From Candidatus Kapaibacterium sp. (GTDB taxonomy: Bacteria > Bacteroidota > Ignavibacteria > Kapaibacteriales > UBA4661), in NCBI GenBank assembly GCA_025455065.1, contig JALONG010000003.1:124001-188000 (forward strand): a stretch of DNA of 64,000 nt, read 5' to 3'. A model generated the notes under the pieces. The model was not told where the DNA came from. It did no database searches and worked only from the letters and a program-made list of their open reading frames with translations. Shown here piece after piece: positions 44,219 through 52,918 of this stretch (the first letter of the stretch is position 1; the number at the start of each line of letters is the position of its first letter). The position numbers and the translations under genes are program-made.

Positions 44219-44541
44219 CCCGCAAGATCAAAAATGTAAACAAGGAATTGTAGTGGTATCCAAGGAAGAACGCGAAAGAGAAAACATTGCCTTGGATTAA
44301 TTAGAGAACAAATGCCAACTCTGAACAAAGATACATAAACAAACGTTTTTCTACCAACGGAATACGATGTTTTCAGAGATTTTTCTTGAAAAAATTTCGT
44401 TGTACCACACAAGAGAATTTTCGCCAACGAACAATTTTTCGTAAGTTTATAGGCTGTAATCAAAAAAATCTTGAATCGCACACAAATACCATAACCCACA
44501 TTTTTCATTTTTCTTGTGAACCTCTTGGAAGGAGAAACACA
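44219..44541. other. Divergent intergenic region
   Basis: 323 bp between the receiver-kinase (-) and the TPR lipoprotein (+). It contains the minus-strand promoter at 44326-44357. On the plus strand only a partial TAAGTTTA box (about 44442) is seen, plus the SD of the lipoprotein. The plus frame is open from 44386 but encodes no recognisable N-terminus. Confidence 0.5.
44326..44357 (-). promoter_or_regulatory. Promoter of the receiver-kinase gene
   Basis: On the minus strand TTGG, 20 nt, TATCTTTG (44326-44333), about 100 nt before the ATG. Confidence 0.55.
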
Positions 44542-46206
44542 GTGAAACATACCCTACTCTCAAAGGCTCTTCTTGGAGCAGCTGCTTTGTGCGGCTCTTT
44601 CGCGTTTTACGCTTGCGGCGGTGCAGGTGGAAACGAATTAACAACTGCGCGTCAGGCAATCAGCAAAGCCGAACAGCAAAAAGGAATTCTCGGCTTGCAA
44701 AAAGACCCTGCTAAAGTAGCCAAAGCGAAAGATGATATTACCGGCTTGTACAAAAGCGCGTACACAAACTTACAAACCGAGGTCTTGAAAGGCTCCACCA
44801 GCGCAAACATCGGCGAAGCATGGTTTTTGCTTGGTAAAGCCAGCAAAGAACTTGGCAACAACGACAGCATGATGATTGCTTTCAAACAAGCCGAAAAACT
44901 TCTTGCTGACGACAAAGCCGGAAAACAAGCCCGTTCCGAAATCGGCGGATTTATGTTTGAAGGCTGGGCAAACGGCTTCAACAAAGGCGTGGAACTCTAC
45001 AACGTCGGCGTTGGCACAGAGGACGAAAAAGTGAAAGCCGCTAAACTCTCCGAGGCTGCTTCAGTTCTCTCCGCAGCAGCAGATCTAAAACCGGAAAATG
45101 CGGATATTTACCCGATTATCGCTGGTGCTTACCAAGGAGCGGGTGATACAGTAAGAGCGCTTGCTACTTACGAAAAGTATATCGAAATGCACCAGCCCGC
45201 TATCACGGCTCTTTCCTCCAAAGGCGTTTTGCTCAGTATGGAACGCTCGGAAGCACTTGCAAAATTGGGCGCTCCAGTTGCAAGCAAAGGCGTATCGCCC
45301 CTACCGGACACGGTTGTCATGGATAAGTATATGTTCGACGGCAAAGAAGTATTGGTATTTTACCCGCGCAACAAAGAAGGTAAATTCACGCTTGAAGGCT
45401 TCAAAGCGGGTATTCCCGCTTCATGGGCAGACTTTGAGCGCGAACGGTTTGTAGCATATAACAATCAATTGAACTATTTTACGGCGTATAATTATTACGC
45501 GCAGAAAAACTACGACAAAGCTCTTAAATACGCCGACAACGGCTTGCTCTTACAACCCGGCAATGAAGACTTGCTCAATCTTCAAGCAGCTTGTTACACG
45601 GACGGTGGAAAATTAGAGCAAGCAATGGCAGCATACAAAGACCGCATTACACGCAATCCTAATGACAAAAACAGTCTCGCGCAGTATGCTTCGATGCTCT
45701 CTAATGCTGGTAAAACCGATGAAGCTATTGAAATTTTCAAGAAGGTTCTTGCTATTGACCCGCAATCTGACCTTGCAACCTTCAATTTGGCGGCAGCATT
45801 AAAAAATAAAGCAAGCGCTATTCAAAAAGAAGAACAAGATAAATTTGACAAAGCAGAAGCGGCTCGCAAAAAAGACAAAAAAGCACCGGAATACAAAATT
45901 GATAACAACAAATATTTCCCGTATTTGAAGCAGTCCGCAGAGTATTTTGAAAAATACCGCAAACTTCCGGGCAAAGACCGCGATTTGAACGTTCTTGACC
46001 AACTCATCAACACCTACGAGGTGATTGACGACAAAGATGGCTACCGCAATACCGCAGGACAAATCGCTGGTTTGGAATATGCAAATGAGAAAAACCCGCG
46101 CTTCTATGAAATCATGGCACGGATTTATGGTAAGCAAAAGAAGAACGATAAAGTAAAAGAATCACTCGACAAAGCCGACGCACTTCGCAAAGCCGGTGCG
46201 AAGTAA
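44542..46206 (+). CDS. TPR-repeat lipoprotein
   Basis: 554 residues. The N-terminus VKHTLLSKALLGAAALCGSFAFYACGG is a lipoprotein signal with the acylated Cys predicted at C25. The rest is helical TPR repeats (for example ALATYEKYIEMHQ, NYDKALKYADNGLLLQPGNEDLLNLQAACYTDGGKLEQAMAAYKD, GKTDEAIEIFKKVLAIDPQSDLATFNLAAALKN). Such proteins scaffold envelope complexes; the partner is unknown. The GTG start at 44542 is fixed by AAGGAG 7 nt upstream and by the signal peptide; the frame is open to 44386. A terminator follows. Confidence 0.9.
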   Translation: MKHTLLSKALLGAAALCGSFAFYACGGAGGNELTTARQAISKAEQQKGILGLQKDPAKVAKAKDDITGLYKSAYTNLQTEVLKGSTSANIGEAWFLLGKASKELGNNDSMMIAFKQAEKLLADDKAGKQARSEIGGFMFEGWANGFNKGVELYNVGVGTEDEKVKAAKLSEAASVLSAAADLKPENADIYPIIAGAYQGAGDTVRALATYEKYIEMHQPAITALSSKGVLLSMERSEALAKLGAPVASKGVSPLPDTVVMDKYMFDGKEVLVFYPRNKEGKFTLEGFKAGIPASWADFERERFVAYNNQLNYFTAYNYYAQKNYDKALKYADNGLLLQPGNEDLLNLQAACYTDGGKLEQAMAAYKDRITRNPNDKNSLAQYASMLSNAGKTDEAIEIFKKVLAIDPQSDLATFNLAAALKNKASAIQKEEQDKFDKAEAARKKDKKAPEYKIDNNKYFPYLKQSAEYFEKYRKLPGKDRDLNVLDQLINTYEVIDDKDGYRNTAGQIAGLEYANEKNPRFYEIMARIYGKQKKNDKVKESLDKADALRKAGAK

Positions 46207-46240
46207 TTTTTGCTGATTATTGTGGCAAACCAAGATTTGC

Positions 46241-46273
46241 AAAAGCCCGTACTCTTTTGGAGTATGGGCTTTT
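46241..46273 (+). terminator. Intrinsic terminator after the TPR lipoprotein
   Basis: 14-bp stem (46241-46254 with 46260-46273) with one G-U pair and a short loop, followed by T residues. It lies 35 bp after the stop. Confidence 0.85.
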
Positions 46274-46320
46274 TTTTGCATTTTCGCTCACTTCTTTTCT
46301 TCACTTTTTTGCTTTCCTCA

Positions 46321-46866
46321 ATGACTTCCGAAATATTCACCGACGTTCCCACAAGTATTGATGCAGCGTTGCGCGATGCAGATGCTGTCCGCAGCCTTGT
46401 TCTTGCCGAAGCCGGCAATCCTCATTTTCCCGTCTCCCTACCCGGACAATGGTCATTGGAAGATAATTTGTATCATCTGCATCTGGTTGAACGCGGCTCT
46501 GCGTCTGCTATTCGGCAGATGATTGAGGGTGACAAACAAGAACGCTTCAGCGATGAGGCGGTCAAAGCAATTTGGGAGCGCATGAACAGGGTTGTCCCCA
46601 ACCGTACAACCAAACTCATTGCACCGGACGGCGTTTCTCCGAAAGACACACCTTCCAAAGCAGATTGTATCAGGCTTCTGGGGGAATCACGGGAACGCTT
46701 ACTTACACATTGTGCAAAAACGACCACCGAGGATTTACTGCGCACGGGCTTTCCGCACCCTGTTTTAGGCGTACTTCCGGGCTTACTCTGGATTACGTTT
46801 ATTGCCATGCACGAAGCGCGGCATCTTGACCAAATTTTGGAACTCAAAAACGCTGCAAAGCCTTAA
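46321..46866 (+). CDS. DinB-like protein
   Basis: 181 residues from ATG 46321 (MTSEIFTDVPTS). PGQWSLEDNLYHLHLVERG gives the first metal-site histidine and FIAMHEARHLDQILEL the C-terminal HxxxH, as in DinB/YfiT-like four-helix proteins. The upstream in-frame extension would run through the preceding terminator and is rejected. The activity is unknown. It is followed after 6 bp by the DCC protein gene, so the two are very likely co-transcribed. Confidence 0.82.
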   Translation: MTSEIFTDVPTSIDAALRDADAVRSLVLAEAGNPHFPVSLPGQWSLEDNLYHLHLVERGSASAIRQMIEGDKQERFSDEAVKAIWERMNRVVPNRTTKLIAPDGVSPKDTPSKADCIRLLGESRERLLTHCAKTTTEDLLRTGFPHPVLGVLPGLLWITFIAMHEARHLDQILELKNAAKP

Positions 46867-46872
46867 TTTGTA

Positions 46873-47310
46873 ATGCTTGTGGAGAACAACATTCAACACG
46901 ATTCCATCGTTTTTTTTGATGGGTATTGTAATCTTTGCAACGGCGTTGTGAATTGGTTACTTGACCGCGACACGCACCAAACCTTGCGTTTTGCGCCCTT
47001 GCAAGGCGAAACGTATTCTCAGCTTCAGCAAACATTGTCGCTGAAGTTCCCCGAAGCCACATCATTGCCGCTTTCGACAGTTGTGCTGTACTCGGAAGGT
47101 AATGTTTACACGCACTCTACGGCGGTGTTAATGATTGGGGAAACATTGGGTGGTGTGTGGAAGGTTTTCGGGCTTGCAGGGCGCATTATACCACGCTTTG
47201 TGCGTGATGCTGTGTACGGATTTATTTCCCGCAATCGGTATCGGTGGTTTGGCAAACGTGATGCCTGCCGTATTCCAACGCCGGAAATTGCTGCCCGTTT
47301 TTTACCGTAA
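46873..47310 (+). CDS. DCC family thiol-disulfide oxidoreductase-like protein
   Basis: 145 residues, DUF393/YuxK family. The N-terminal motif VFFDGYCNLCNGVVNWLLDRD carries the name-giving D16-x-x-C19-x-x-C22. The body has LRFAPLQG, STVVLYSEGNVYTHSTAVL, and the C-terminal basic segment RNRYRWFGKRDACRIP. The family is predicted to be redox-active but its biochemical role is not settled. It lies between the DinB-like gene (6 bp upstream) and the ICMT-like gene (42 bp downstream) in a short three-gene run. Confidence 0.88.
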   Translation: MLVENNIQHDSIVFFDGYCNLCNGVVNWLLDRDTHQTLRFAPLQGETYSQLQQTLSLKFPEATSLPLSTVVLYSEGNVYTHSTAVLMIGETLGGVWKVFGLAGRIIPRFVRDAVYGFISRNRYRWFGKRDACRIPTPEIAARFLP

Positions 47311-47352
47311 CATTTTTACCATAACATTCCCGCACCTCATTCCCCTTGCCGC

Positions 47353-48054
47353 ATGAAATCTATGTTTCAGCATCTTCGTACCGTCCTCGAAATTCTGCTT
47401 GCCATGAGCGGCGTTGTGCTTCGGCGCATGACTATTGCCAGAGGTGCGTCTTTTCTTGCTTCGCTTGGTATTTACCTTTGGGCGATGCAGAATAATAGTC
47501 GCACTGTTGCTATTTGGTATTTCGCTTTGGCGACGTTGCTGCATTATGTGGTGTTATTTGGCTTTTTTGCCAAAGGCGGCTGGTCGGCGTGGTTTATTCG
47601 GCGCTATGGTGAGGAGGAAGGTTTTAAGCGATGCGAAGCGGTGATGACCTTGGTCTTTTTTCACAATGGCGCGAGTACGGCTCTTGCGTGTGCGGCAAGC
47701 GCCGGAGTGCTTACAAACTACGTTCCGGCAGAGTGGCTGACGCTGTGCGGCATTGCGTGTTCGTGTGTGGGACTGCCGATAAAAATTTGGGCAACGGCGA
47801 TTGTCGGCATTGACACGTACTATTACCGCGACTTGTTTTTACGCCGCCCGGTGGGTGAGTTCCGCGTTGCCGGTCCTTACAAGGTCTTCCGCAATCCTAT
47901 GTATGGCGTGGGGCATCTGCACGGGTACGGCTCTGCGCTCCTTGCCGCGTCGGATATGGGCTTGGTGATGGTGGCGCTTAATCAGGCGCTCGTGTGGCTG
48001 TTTTATTGGACGGTGGAGAAGCCTCATGTGGAGGAGGTGTTTGCGGAGGTGTGA
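47353..48054 (+). CDS. ICMT/PEMT-like membrane methyltransferase
   Basis: 233 residues with about five hydrophobic segments (for example MTIARGASFLASLGIYLWA, VAIWYFALATLLHYVVLFGFF, LCGIACSCVGLPIKIWATAIVG). The C-terminal signature GPYKVFRNPMYGVGHLHGYGSAL matches the isoprenylcysteine carboxyl methyltransferase / phospholipid methyltransferase superfamily (GPYxxxRxPxY), which binds SAM at the membrane. The acceptor (phosphatidylethanolamine, isoprenoid or other) cannot be told. It is the last gene of the DinB-DCC-ICMT run and converges with the small lipoprotein gene 22 bp away. Confidence 0.8.
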   Translation: MKSMFQHLRTVLEILLAMSGVVLRRMTIARGASFLASLGIYLWAMQNNSRTVAIWYFALATLLHYVVLFGFFAKGGWSAWFIRRYGEEEGFKRCEAVMTLVFFHNGASTALACAASAGVLTNYVPAEWLTLCGIACSCVGLPIKIWATAIVGIDTYYYRDLFLRRPVGEFRVAGPYKVFRNPMYGVGHLHGYGSALLAASDMGLVMVALNQALVWLFYWTVEKPHVEEVFAEV

Positions 48055-48076
48055 TTTGTGTTGTATTTCAGCGTTT

Positions 48077-48550
48077 TTATTCGGCAGTACCCCTTACCGT
48101 CGTGTTTTTACGCCCTTTACCAACCAAATCATCAACTTTGCTACTCCAGCCGCCTTTGCTACGCAAATTCGCATCTGCGTCCAATTGTTGCCAAAGGACA
48201 TTGGTTTCACCGTCGAATTTCTCCATACACTTCGCATAGATGCGGTCGCGTAAGGTTTTTTCTTCAACAGCAACCGCTACGGCTTGTGCTTGTGCGATTT
48301 CTTCCAAACCGGCGGACATTTCTTTTACTTCCGCTTTTGCAAAAAACTCACGTTTTTTTGCTTCGCGCTCGTCTGCGGTGAGCATTGCCGCGCCGTTGCG
48401 AGCATTTTGTACTCCGGCGACAGCAGCAGCCTCTTCCGCAGGAAGCGGCGCTTTCACTGAAGCAACATCGTTACACGCAGCAATCATGCCGCTCAAAACA
48501 AGTCCAACACCGAAGGCTTTCGCTGCCTTCATTCCAGAAAATCGAATCAT
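48077..48550 (-). CDS. Small Ala-rich lipoprotein
   Basis: 157 residues. A signal with lipobox (VGLVLSGMIAAC, Cys in about position 26) precedes a charged, Ala/Glu/Lys-rich helical body (EEAAAVAGVQNARNGAAML, AKKREFFAKAEVKEMSAGLEE). No family recognised. Two adjacent ATGs exist (48553 and 48550); GGAG lies 5 nt before 48550, which is therefore chosen. Its upstream region holds the ~20-bp-phased repeat array at 48756-48893, beyond which is the 3' end of the LytTR gene on the same strand. Confidence 0.7.
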   Translation of the reverse strand: MIRFSGMKAAKAFGVGLVLSGMIAACNDVASVKAPLPAEEAAAVAGVQNARNGAAMLTADEREAKKREFFAKAEVKEMSAGLEEIAQAQAVAVAVEEKTLRDRIYAKCMEKFDGETNVLWQQLDADANLRSKGGWSSKVDDLVGKGRKNTTVRGTAE

Positions 48551-48755
48551 CATTACTCCAAAAATAAAGTGAGAAAAAGAATGCCTCACTCTTTCCTTCG
48601 TGCATCTCTTTGCGTATATTGCAAGTGGATAGCATCTGAAAACTTTCCACTTGCCCGCTTGGAGAATGGTGTGAGCAGCGAACTCACAGCAGATGAAAGG
48701 CGGGCGTTTTTATTACGCCGCAAACTTACGAAGGTTTTTATCATACTTGCAAGCC

Positions 48756-48893
48756 CTTGGGACAAATACATACATTTTGGGATAAATGCAGCTTTTTAGA
48801 TGAAAATTTTTCTTTTTTTGTTAGGGAATCGGCTACTTTGGGACGAATGCGGCAATTTTTGGGACGAATACAGATTTTTGGGACGAATGCGGA
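48756..48893. repeat. ~20-bp-phased TTTGGGACRAATRCRG repeat array
   Basis: Five recognisable copies of a TTTGGGACGAATGCGG-like unit have their GGG at 48759, 48779, 48840, 48861 and 48880, spaced 20, 61, 21 and 19 bp. Degenerate units (TTAGATGAAAAT near 48800, TTAGGGAATCGG near 48822) bridge the long gap, so spacing stays near 20 bp, about two helical turns. The array lies in the 388-bp gap between the lipoprotein start (48550) and the LytTR stop (48939). The rest of this gap holds no gene I can support. Confidence 0.7.
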
Positions 48894-48938
48894 ATGGTAA
48901 TGCAAATCTTGTTGGTTAGCAAAATGGAGAAGTCCTGT

Positions 48939-49817
48939 TTATTCTTGCTTTTTCAGTCGTTCAAAGGCTTTTCTCACATCCTTAAAACGCCTTTCGCCAA
49001 TAGGAACGATGCGCCCTTCAGGAAATTCCAACTCATGGCGCTTTATTGTCAGGACTTTTCGCATCTGCACCAAAAAACTTTTGTGAACCCGCACAAAACC
49101 ATGCTCCTCAAGCAGTGCTTCATAAACACTCAGCGTGGCGCGTGTGCGCACTGTCTCTTCGCTCCCTTCAATGGTGAACAGCACGTAATTTTTCTGCGCT
49201 TCGCAAAGGAGAATCTGCGGTATCACCAACGACATCGGTACACCCTCGGCATCTATTTCCAAAAGCGGGGCAGTTATTTCCATGACCGTCGTCATTGGCT
49301 CTTTGTCTTGCTCCGTCGGCTCCGCACTCGTGGTTTCAAGCGGTGGCAAGCCCTCTTTGGCAAGCATTTCCTTGAAACGTTTATGTTCCTCACGCACAGC
49401 AGCATTATACTTTTCATCAGCCTCATTCAAAATACTTCCTTGCTGTGCCTGACGGACTTCAAACAAGGTTTCGCGCAGCACGACGGTAAATTTCGTGATG
49501 TCAAAGGGCTTAGGCAAAAACCGAAAAACCCCGTATTGAACCACATCTTCGATGAGCGTCTCACTCGGAAGCGCCGATATACAGATAGTCTTTGTTGTGT
49601 TGTCCTTGATATGCTCCAGTATGTCGAACCCCCTGCCGTCCGGCAACGACACGTCGAATATCACGACATTAGGAGAAAATGCCTGTATCGCCTCAATGCC
49701 TTCACGCAGCGTTCCAACAATGGTTGTAGCGACAACTTCCTGACAAAATCCCATGTTCAAGGCACTCGTAATGCTAAATTGTATGGAAAGATCGTCTTCG
49801 ATAATCAAAACGTTCAT
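48939..49817 (-). CDS. LytTR family response regulator
   Basis: 292 residues. Receiver domain (about 1-125) with acidic E7-D8-D9, phospho-acceptor D55 in VVIFDVSLPDGRG and lysine in FLPKPFDI. A linker with coiled-coil character (EKYNAAVREEHKRFKEMLAKEG) and an acidic stretch lead to a LytTR DNA-binding domain (about 195-290: ILLCEAQKNYVLFTIEG, RATLSVYEALLEEHGFVRVHKSFLV, GRIVPIGERRFKDVRKAF). LytTR proteins activate genes through direct repeats upstream of promoters. The cognate kinase is not adjacent. A TATATTTG box and a GGTAAA-type inverted repeat lie about 125-160 bp upstream. Confidence 0.92.
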   Translation of the reverse strand: MNVLIIEDDLSIQFSITSALNMGFCQEVVATTIVGTLREGIEAIQAFSPNVVIFDVSLPDGRGFDILEHIKDNTTKTICISALPSETLIEDVVQYGVFRFLPKPFDITKFTVVLRETLFEVRQAQQGSILNEADEKYNAAVREEHKRFKEMLAKEGLPPLETTSAEPTEQDKEPMTTVMEITAPLLEIDAEGVPMSLVIPQILLCEAQKNYVLFTIEGSEETVRTRATLSVYEALLEEHGFVRVHKSFLVQMRKVLTIKRHELEFPEGRIVPIGERRFKDVRKAFERLKKQE

Positions 49818-50211
49818 AGAATGAGAAAAATAAGGTTATCACAACCATCTTCGCCGTGCGCTTTTTACCTCACGTTCAGCCAATTTCAAGGGCTGGGCTG
49901 GGCTAAAGACAAGAGACATTACATGAATTCAAGACACAGTTCAAATATACGGTTTTACCTTTTCACGGTAAAGCCTTTTTTCGGCTTGGACAGTGCATAA
50001 AATCAGGGTTTTTCAGTAGTTAGTCCGGTAAAAATATTTACCTTCATTCACAAACAAATGCAACTTTTTTACCCGTTTCCCGTCTCCCTGAATATTATCG
50101 CGTATCCACGTTCTGCGCAATTTCACCACGCGCTTCATTCCGTAGTCTTCATACCGCACTTGCGGCATCTTGCGCTTAGGCGCACAATCACGTTCTTTTT
50201 GAGGGATTTTT
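49818..50211. other. Divergent intergenic region with two GGTAAA inverted repeats
   Basis: 394 bp between the LytTR gene (-) and the DUF5916 gene (+). It contains a minus-strand TATATTTG box at 49942-49949, an imperfect 9-bp inverted repeat at 49951-49975 (GGTTTTACC-N7-GGTAAAGCC), and a perfect one at 50027-50042 (GGTAAA-AATA-TTTACC). No gene is supported here. Confidence 0.5.
50027..50042. promoter_or_regulatory. GGTAAA-N4-TTTACC palindrome, candidate operator
   Basis: Perfect 6-bp half-sites, sharing the GGTAAA/TTTACC sequence with the imperfect repeat at 49951-49975 about 60 bp away. Position in a divergent promoter region next to a regulator gene suggests a binding site; the protein is unknown. 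Confidence 0.4.
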
Positions 50212-52494
50212 GTGAAACTATTATTGCTTGTTGGCTTACGCCAATTCCTTGCACACCGCATCATTATTCGCTTTGCGATTCTTTTTGCAGTGGTGTTTGC
50301 TGTGCAATCTCCTCTATTTCCAACCTTCGCCCAAAATGCTGAACCTAAGCAAACAAGCCGTATCCAAGCGATTGAATTTGACAATTATGTGTTGCCCATT
50401 GCCCGCACATCATCGGCAATTACGATTGACGGGCAACCAAATGAAGAAGCGTGGTCAAAAGCTCCTTTTATCAATAATTTTTTTCAGCATTATCCGACTG
50501 ATTCCCTCAAAGCCCGAAGTCAAGTGGAAGTTCGCGCCCTTTACGACGCGGAGAATATCTACTTTTCCATTACCTGCTTCGATTCCACTGCCGGAAAATA
50601 CTACTTTCAATCGCTCCGACGCGATTTTTCCGCCGATGAAGCCGACGGTGTGATGATTATTTTAGACCCGCTCGGCACAGGACAAACAGGCTTCGGCTTT
50701 CGTGTTTCTCCTGTCGGTGTACAGGGAGAGGGCTTCGTTGCTAATGGCGGTAATTTCGGTATGGATAGGTCGTGGGATAATGTTTGGTTTTCGGAAGTGC
50801 AAACAGGCAAAGACCGTTGGACAGCAGAAATAGCCGTACCATTTCGGGCAATACGCTTTGAGAGTGGGCGCAAACGGTGGCGTATGAACGTCGTGCGTTG
50901 GGATTGGATTCGGAATGAACTTTCCTCATGGACGCGCTTCCCGATTAACTTCAATGTGTTTTCGCTCGCACATACCGGCGTTTTGGAATGGGACACACCA
51001 CCAAACGCAAGCGGCTTGAACATGAGCCTGATTCCTTACGCAGCAGCCAATGTGCAGCATAATTTTCAAGGAGATAATACGCCGCAACCGGGCTGGGGGC
51101 TTGGTTTAGATGCAAAGTGGGCTGTTACGCCGTCGCTGAACCTTGATTTGACGGTGTTACCGGATTTTTCCAATGTCAGCGTGGACAGGCAAGTAACAAA
51201 TTTGCAACGGTTCAGCCTTTTTTTTCCTGAACAGCGCCAATTTTTTATCGAAAACAGCGACCTTTTTTCACAGTTTGGTTTTTCGCAAATTCGTCCCTTT
51301 TTTTCTCGAAAAATTGGGCTTGCTGAGGGGCAGTCCGTAGCAATTCCCTTCGGTGCGCGGTTAAGTGGGAACATAGATGATAATTGGCGCGTGGGGTTAA
51401 TGTCTATTCAAACTGCTACAAAGCCGGAACAGTCGCTTTCAACCCAGAATTACACCGTTGCCGCCGTTCAGCGCCGCTTGTTCGGGCGCTCGAATATCGG
51501 GATGATTTTTGTGAATCGTCAAGGGGAAAATTTCAATCAAGAAACAGGCAATAACTTTAATCGCACTCTTGGCGCAGACTTTAGCCTCCTCAGTAATGAC
51601 GGCGTTTGGACAGGAAAACTCTTTTATCATCATAATTTCACCCCTAACCCAAAGCCAGACCAATTTGCAAGCGCCGGATGGCTTCGGTACAGCGTTCCGG
51701 GCTTGGAGGTGAATTGGAATCACGAATATATCGGCTCAAATTACAATCCCGAAGTAGGTTTTGTGCCTCGAACAGGTGTTTGGCGGATTCAACCCACAAT
51801 GCAGCAAACGTTTTATCCCACCGACCGAACAGTGGTGAATGAACACGGATGGGGTGCTGAAAGCGATATGTATTTCGATAATAGCGGCAGATTTACGCCG
51901 CTCGACCGATCGGTCTTTGCATGGTACTTTATGAATTTTACCAATACCGTCTTTGCGTCGGTCTTTGCGGGAAATATCTACACCCGCCTCACCTCGCCAT
52001 TCGATGCAAGCGGAAAAGGAGACAATACCCGTGCGCTTCCTGTCGGGGAATACACCTACAATCGCTTTGGTGTTGAGTTCGGCAGCGACCGCCGTGCGCC
52101 GTTTGTAGCGACCGCCGCTGTGCGTGCCGGAACATTCTTCAACGGCACGAACACTCGTATCAACGGCTCACTTGCATACCGATTTCTTCCCTACGGCTCT
52201 TTGACGGTTAATCTTCAACGCGATTACGTTATTTTGCCTGAACCATATAACTCCAATGAACTGACCCTTGGCAGCCTCCAACTTGATTTTACGCCCACCC
52301 GCGAACTTTTTTTTACGGCATTTCTGCAATACAACACCCAAATCAACAACGTCAATCTCAACGCCCGTATGCAGTGGCGTTTTGCGCCTATGTCCGATGT
52401 GTTCTTAGTTTATACCGATAATTATGATGCCACATCGTTTGCTATTCGTAATCGCGGTATAGCCCTCAAAATGACATATTGGCTGAATATCTGA
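50212..52494 (+). CDS. DUF5916 outer membrane protein with CBM9-like domain
   Basis: 760 residues. A signal peptide (about 15-41, ending PTFAQ) precedes a CBM9-like beta domain: AITIDGQPNEEAWSKAPFINNF, VEVRALYDAENIYFSITCFD, and DPLGTGQTGFGFRVSPVGVQGEG (about 60-220). The DUF5916 region follows, with LFFPEQRQFFIENSDLF and FFSRKIGL, and a C-terminal beta-barrel of alternating aromatic strands ending in MTYWLNI. The family is common in Bacteroidota outer membranes with unknown function. The GTG start is supported by GAGGGA 5-6 nt upstream. It is divergent from the LytTR gene. Confidence 0.88.
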   Translation: MKLLLLVGLRQFLAHRIIIRFAILFAVVFAVQSPLFPTFAQNAEPKQTSRIQAIEFDNYVLPIARTSSAITIDGQPNEEAWSKAPFINNFFQHYPTDSLKARSQVEVRALYDAENIYFSITCFDSTAGKYYFQSLRRDFSADEADGVMIILDPLGTGQTGFGFRVSPVGVQGEGFVANGGNFGMDRSWDNVWFSEVQTGKDRWTAEIAVPFRAIRFESGRKRWRMNVVRWDWIRNELSSWTRFPINFNVFSLAHTGVLEWDTPPNASGLNMSLIPYAAANVQHNFQGDNTPQPGWGLGLDAKWAVTPSLNLDLTVLPDFSNVSVDRQVTNLQRFSLFFPEQRQFFIENSDLFSQFGFSQIRPFFSRKIGLAEGQSVAIPFGARLSGNIDDNWRVGLMSIQTATKPEQSLSTQNYTVAAVQRRLFGRSNIGMIFVNRQGENFNQETGNNFNRTLGADFSLLSNDGVWTGKLFYHHNFTPNPKPDQFASAGWLRYSVPGLEVNWNHEYIGSNYNPEVGFVPRTGVWRIQPTMQQTFYPTDRTVVNEHGWGAESDMYFDNSGRFTPLDRSVFAWYFMNFTNTVFASVFAGNIYTRLTSPFDASGKGDNTRALPVGEYTYNRFGVEFGSDRRAPFVATAAVRAGTFFNGTNTRINGSLAYRFLPYGSLTVNLQRDYVILPEPYNSNELTLGSLQLDFTPTRELFFTAFLQYNTQINNVNLNARMQWRFAPMSDVFLVYTDNYDATSFAIRNRGIALKMTYWLNI

Positions 52495-52606
52495 TAGATG
52501 CTGGAATTACCTCATATTTTTCTGCATTATTTTCTGCACGAATTTCCATTTTTTTTGCCATTTTACGGAAAAATTACAGGATTTTTCCTCATTATCTCTT
52601 GCAGTT

Positions 52607-52918
52607 ATGGCAGTATTAACCACATACCCTCTGTTGAACGTTTCCGAAACGTATTTGCGTCAGTCGCTTTATGACAATCTACCGGCTGAGGTTCGGGAAC
52701 GCATTAATTTTGAAGAATTTCGAGAATACGTCAAGCACGAAGATTACCGCTATTTTGCTAGTGCGGTATCAGATTTACTCAATGATTACGTTCATGAAAA
52801 TAATATTTTTGCTGAGTTTTTAGGGCAGGCTGCATTAGAAACTATTTCTCGGAGTGAATCGCTTTCGACTTTGTATGTGCCGAAGTATATTCCCGGACGC
52901 GAGGATTCACCAGAATAA
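52607..52918 (+). CDS. Hypothetical protein
   Basis: 103 residues (MAVLTTYPLLNVSETYL). Acidic and helical, with FEEFREYVKHEDYRYFASAVSDLLNDYVHENN and a C-terminal segment LSTLYVPKYIPGRED. No signal peptide, no recognised family. Composition and codon use look like a real gene, and no alternative frame competes. A 14-bp imperfect hairpin (52986-53017) lies downstream but lacks a T-tract. Function cannot be assigned. Confidence 0.6.
   Translation: MAVLTTYPLLNVSETYLRQSLYDNLPAEVRERINFEEFREYVKHEDYRYFASAVSDLLNDYVHENNIFAEFLGQAALETISRSESLSTLYVPKYIPGREDSPE

Noticed and set aside
48894-50000. 368-residue plus-strand open frame over the LytTR gene
   Set aside because: The opposite strand encodes a clear receiver-LytTR protein; this frame has no family match.
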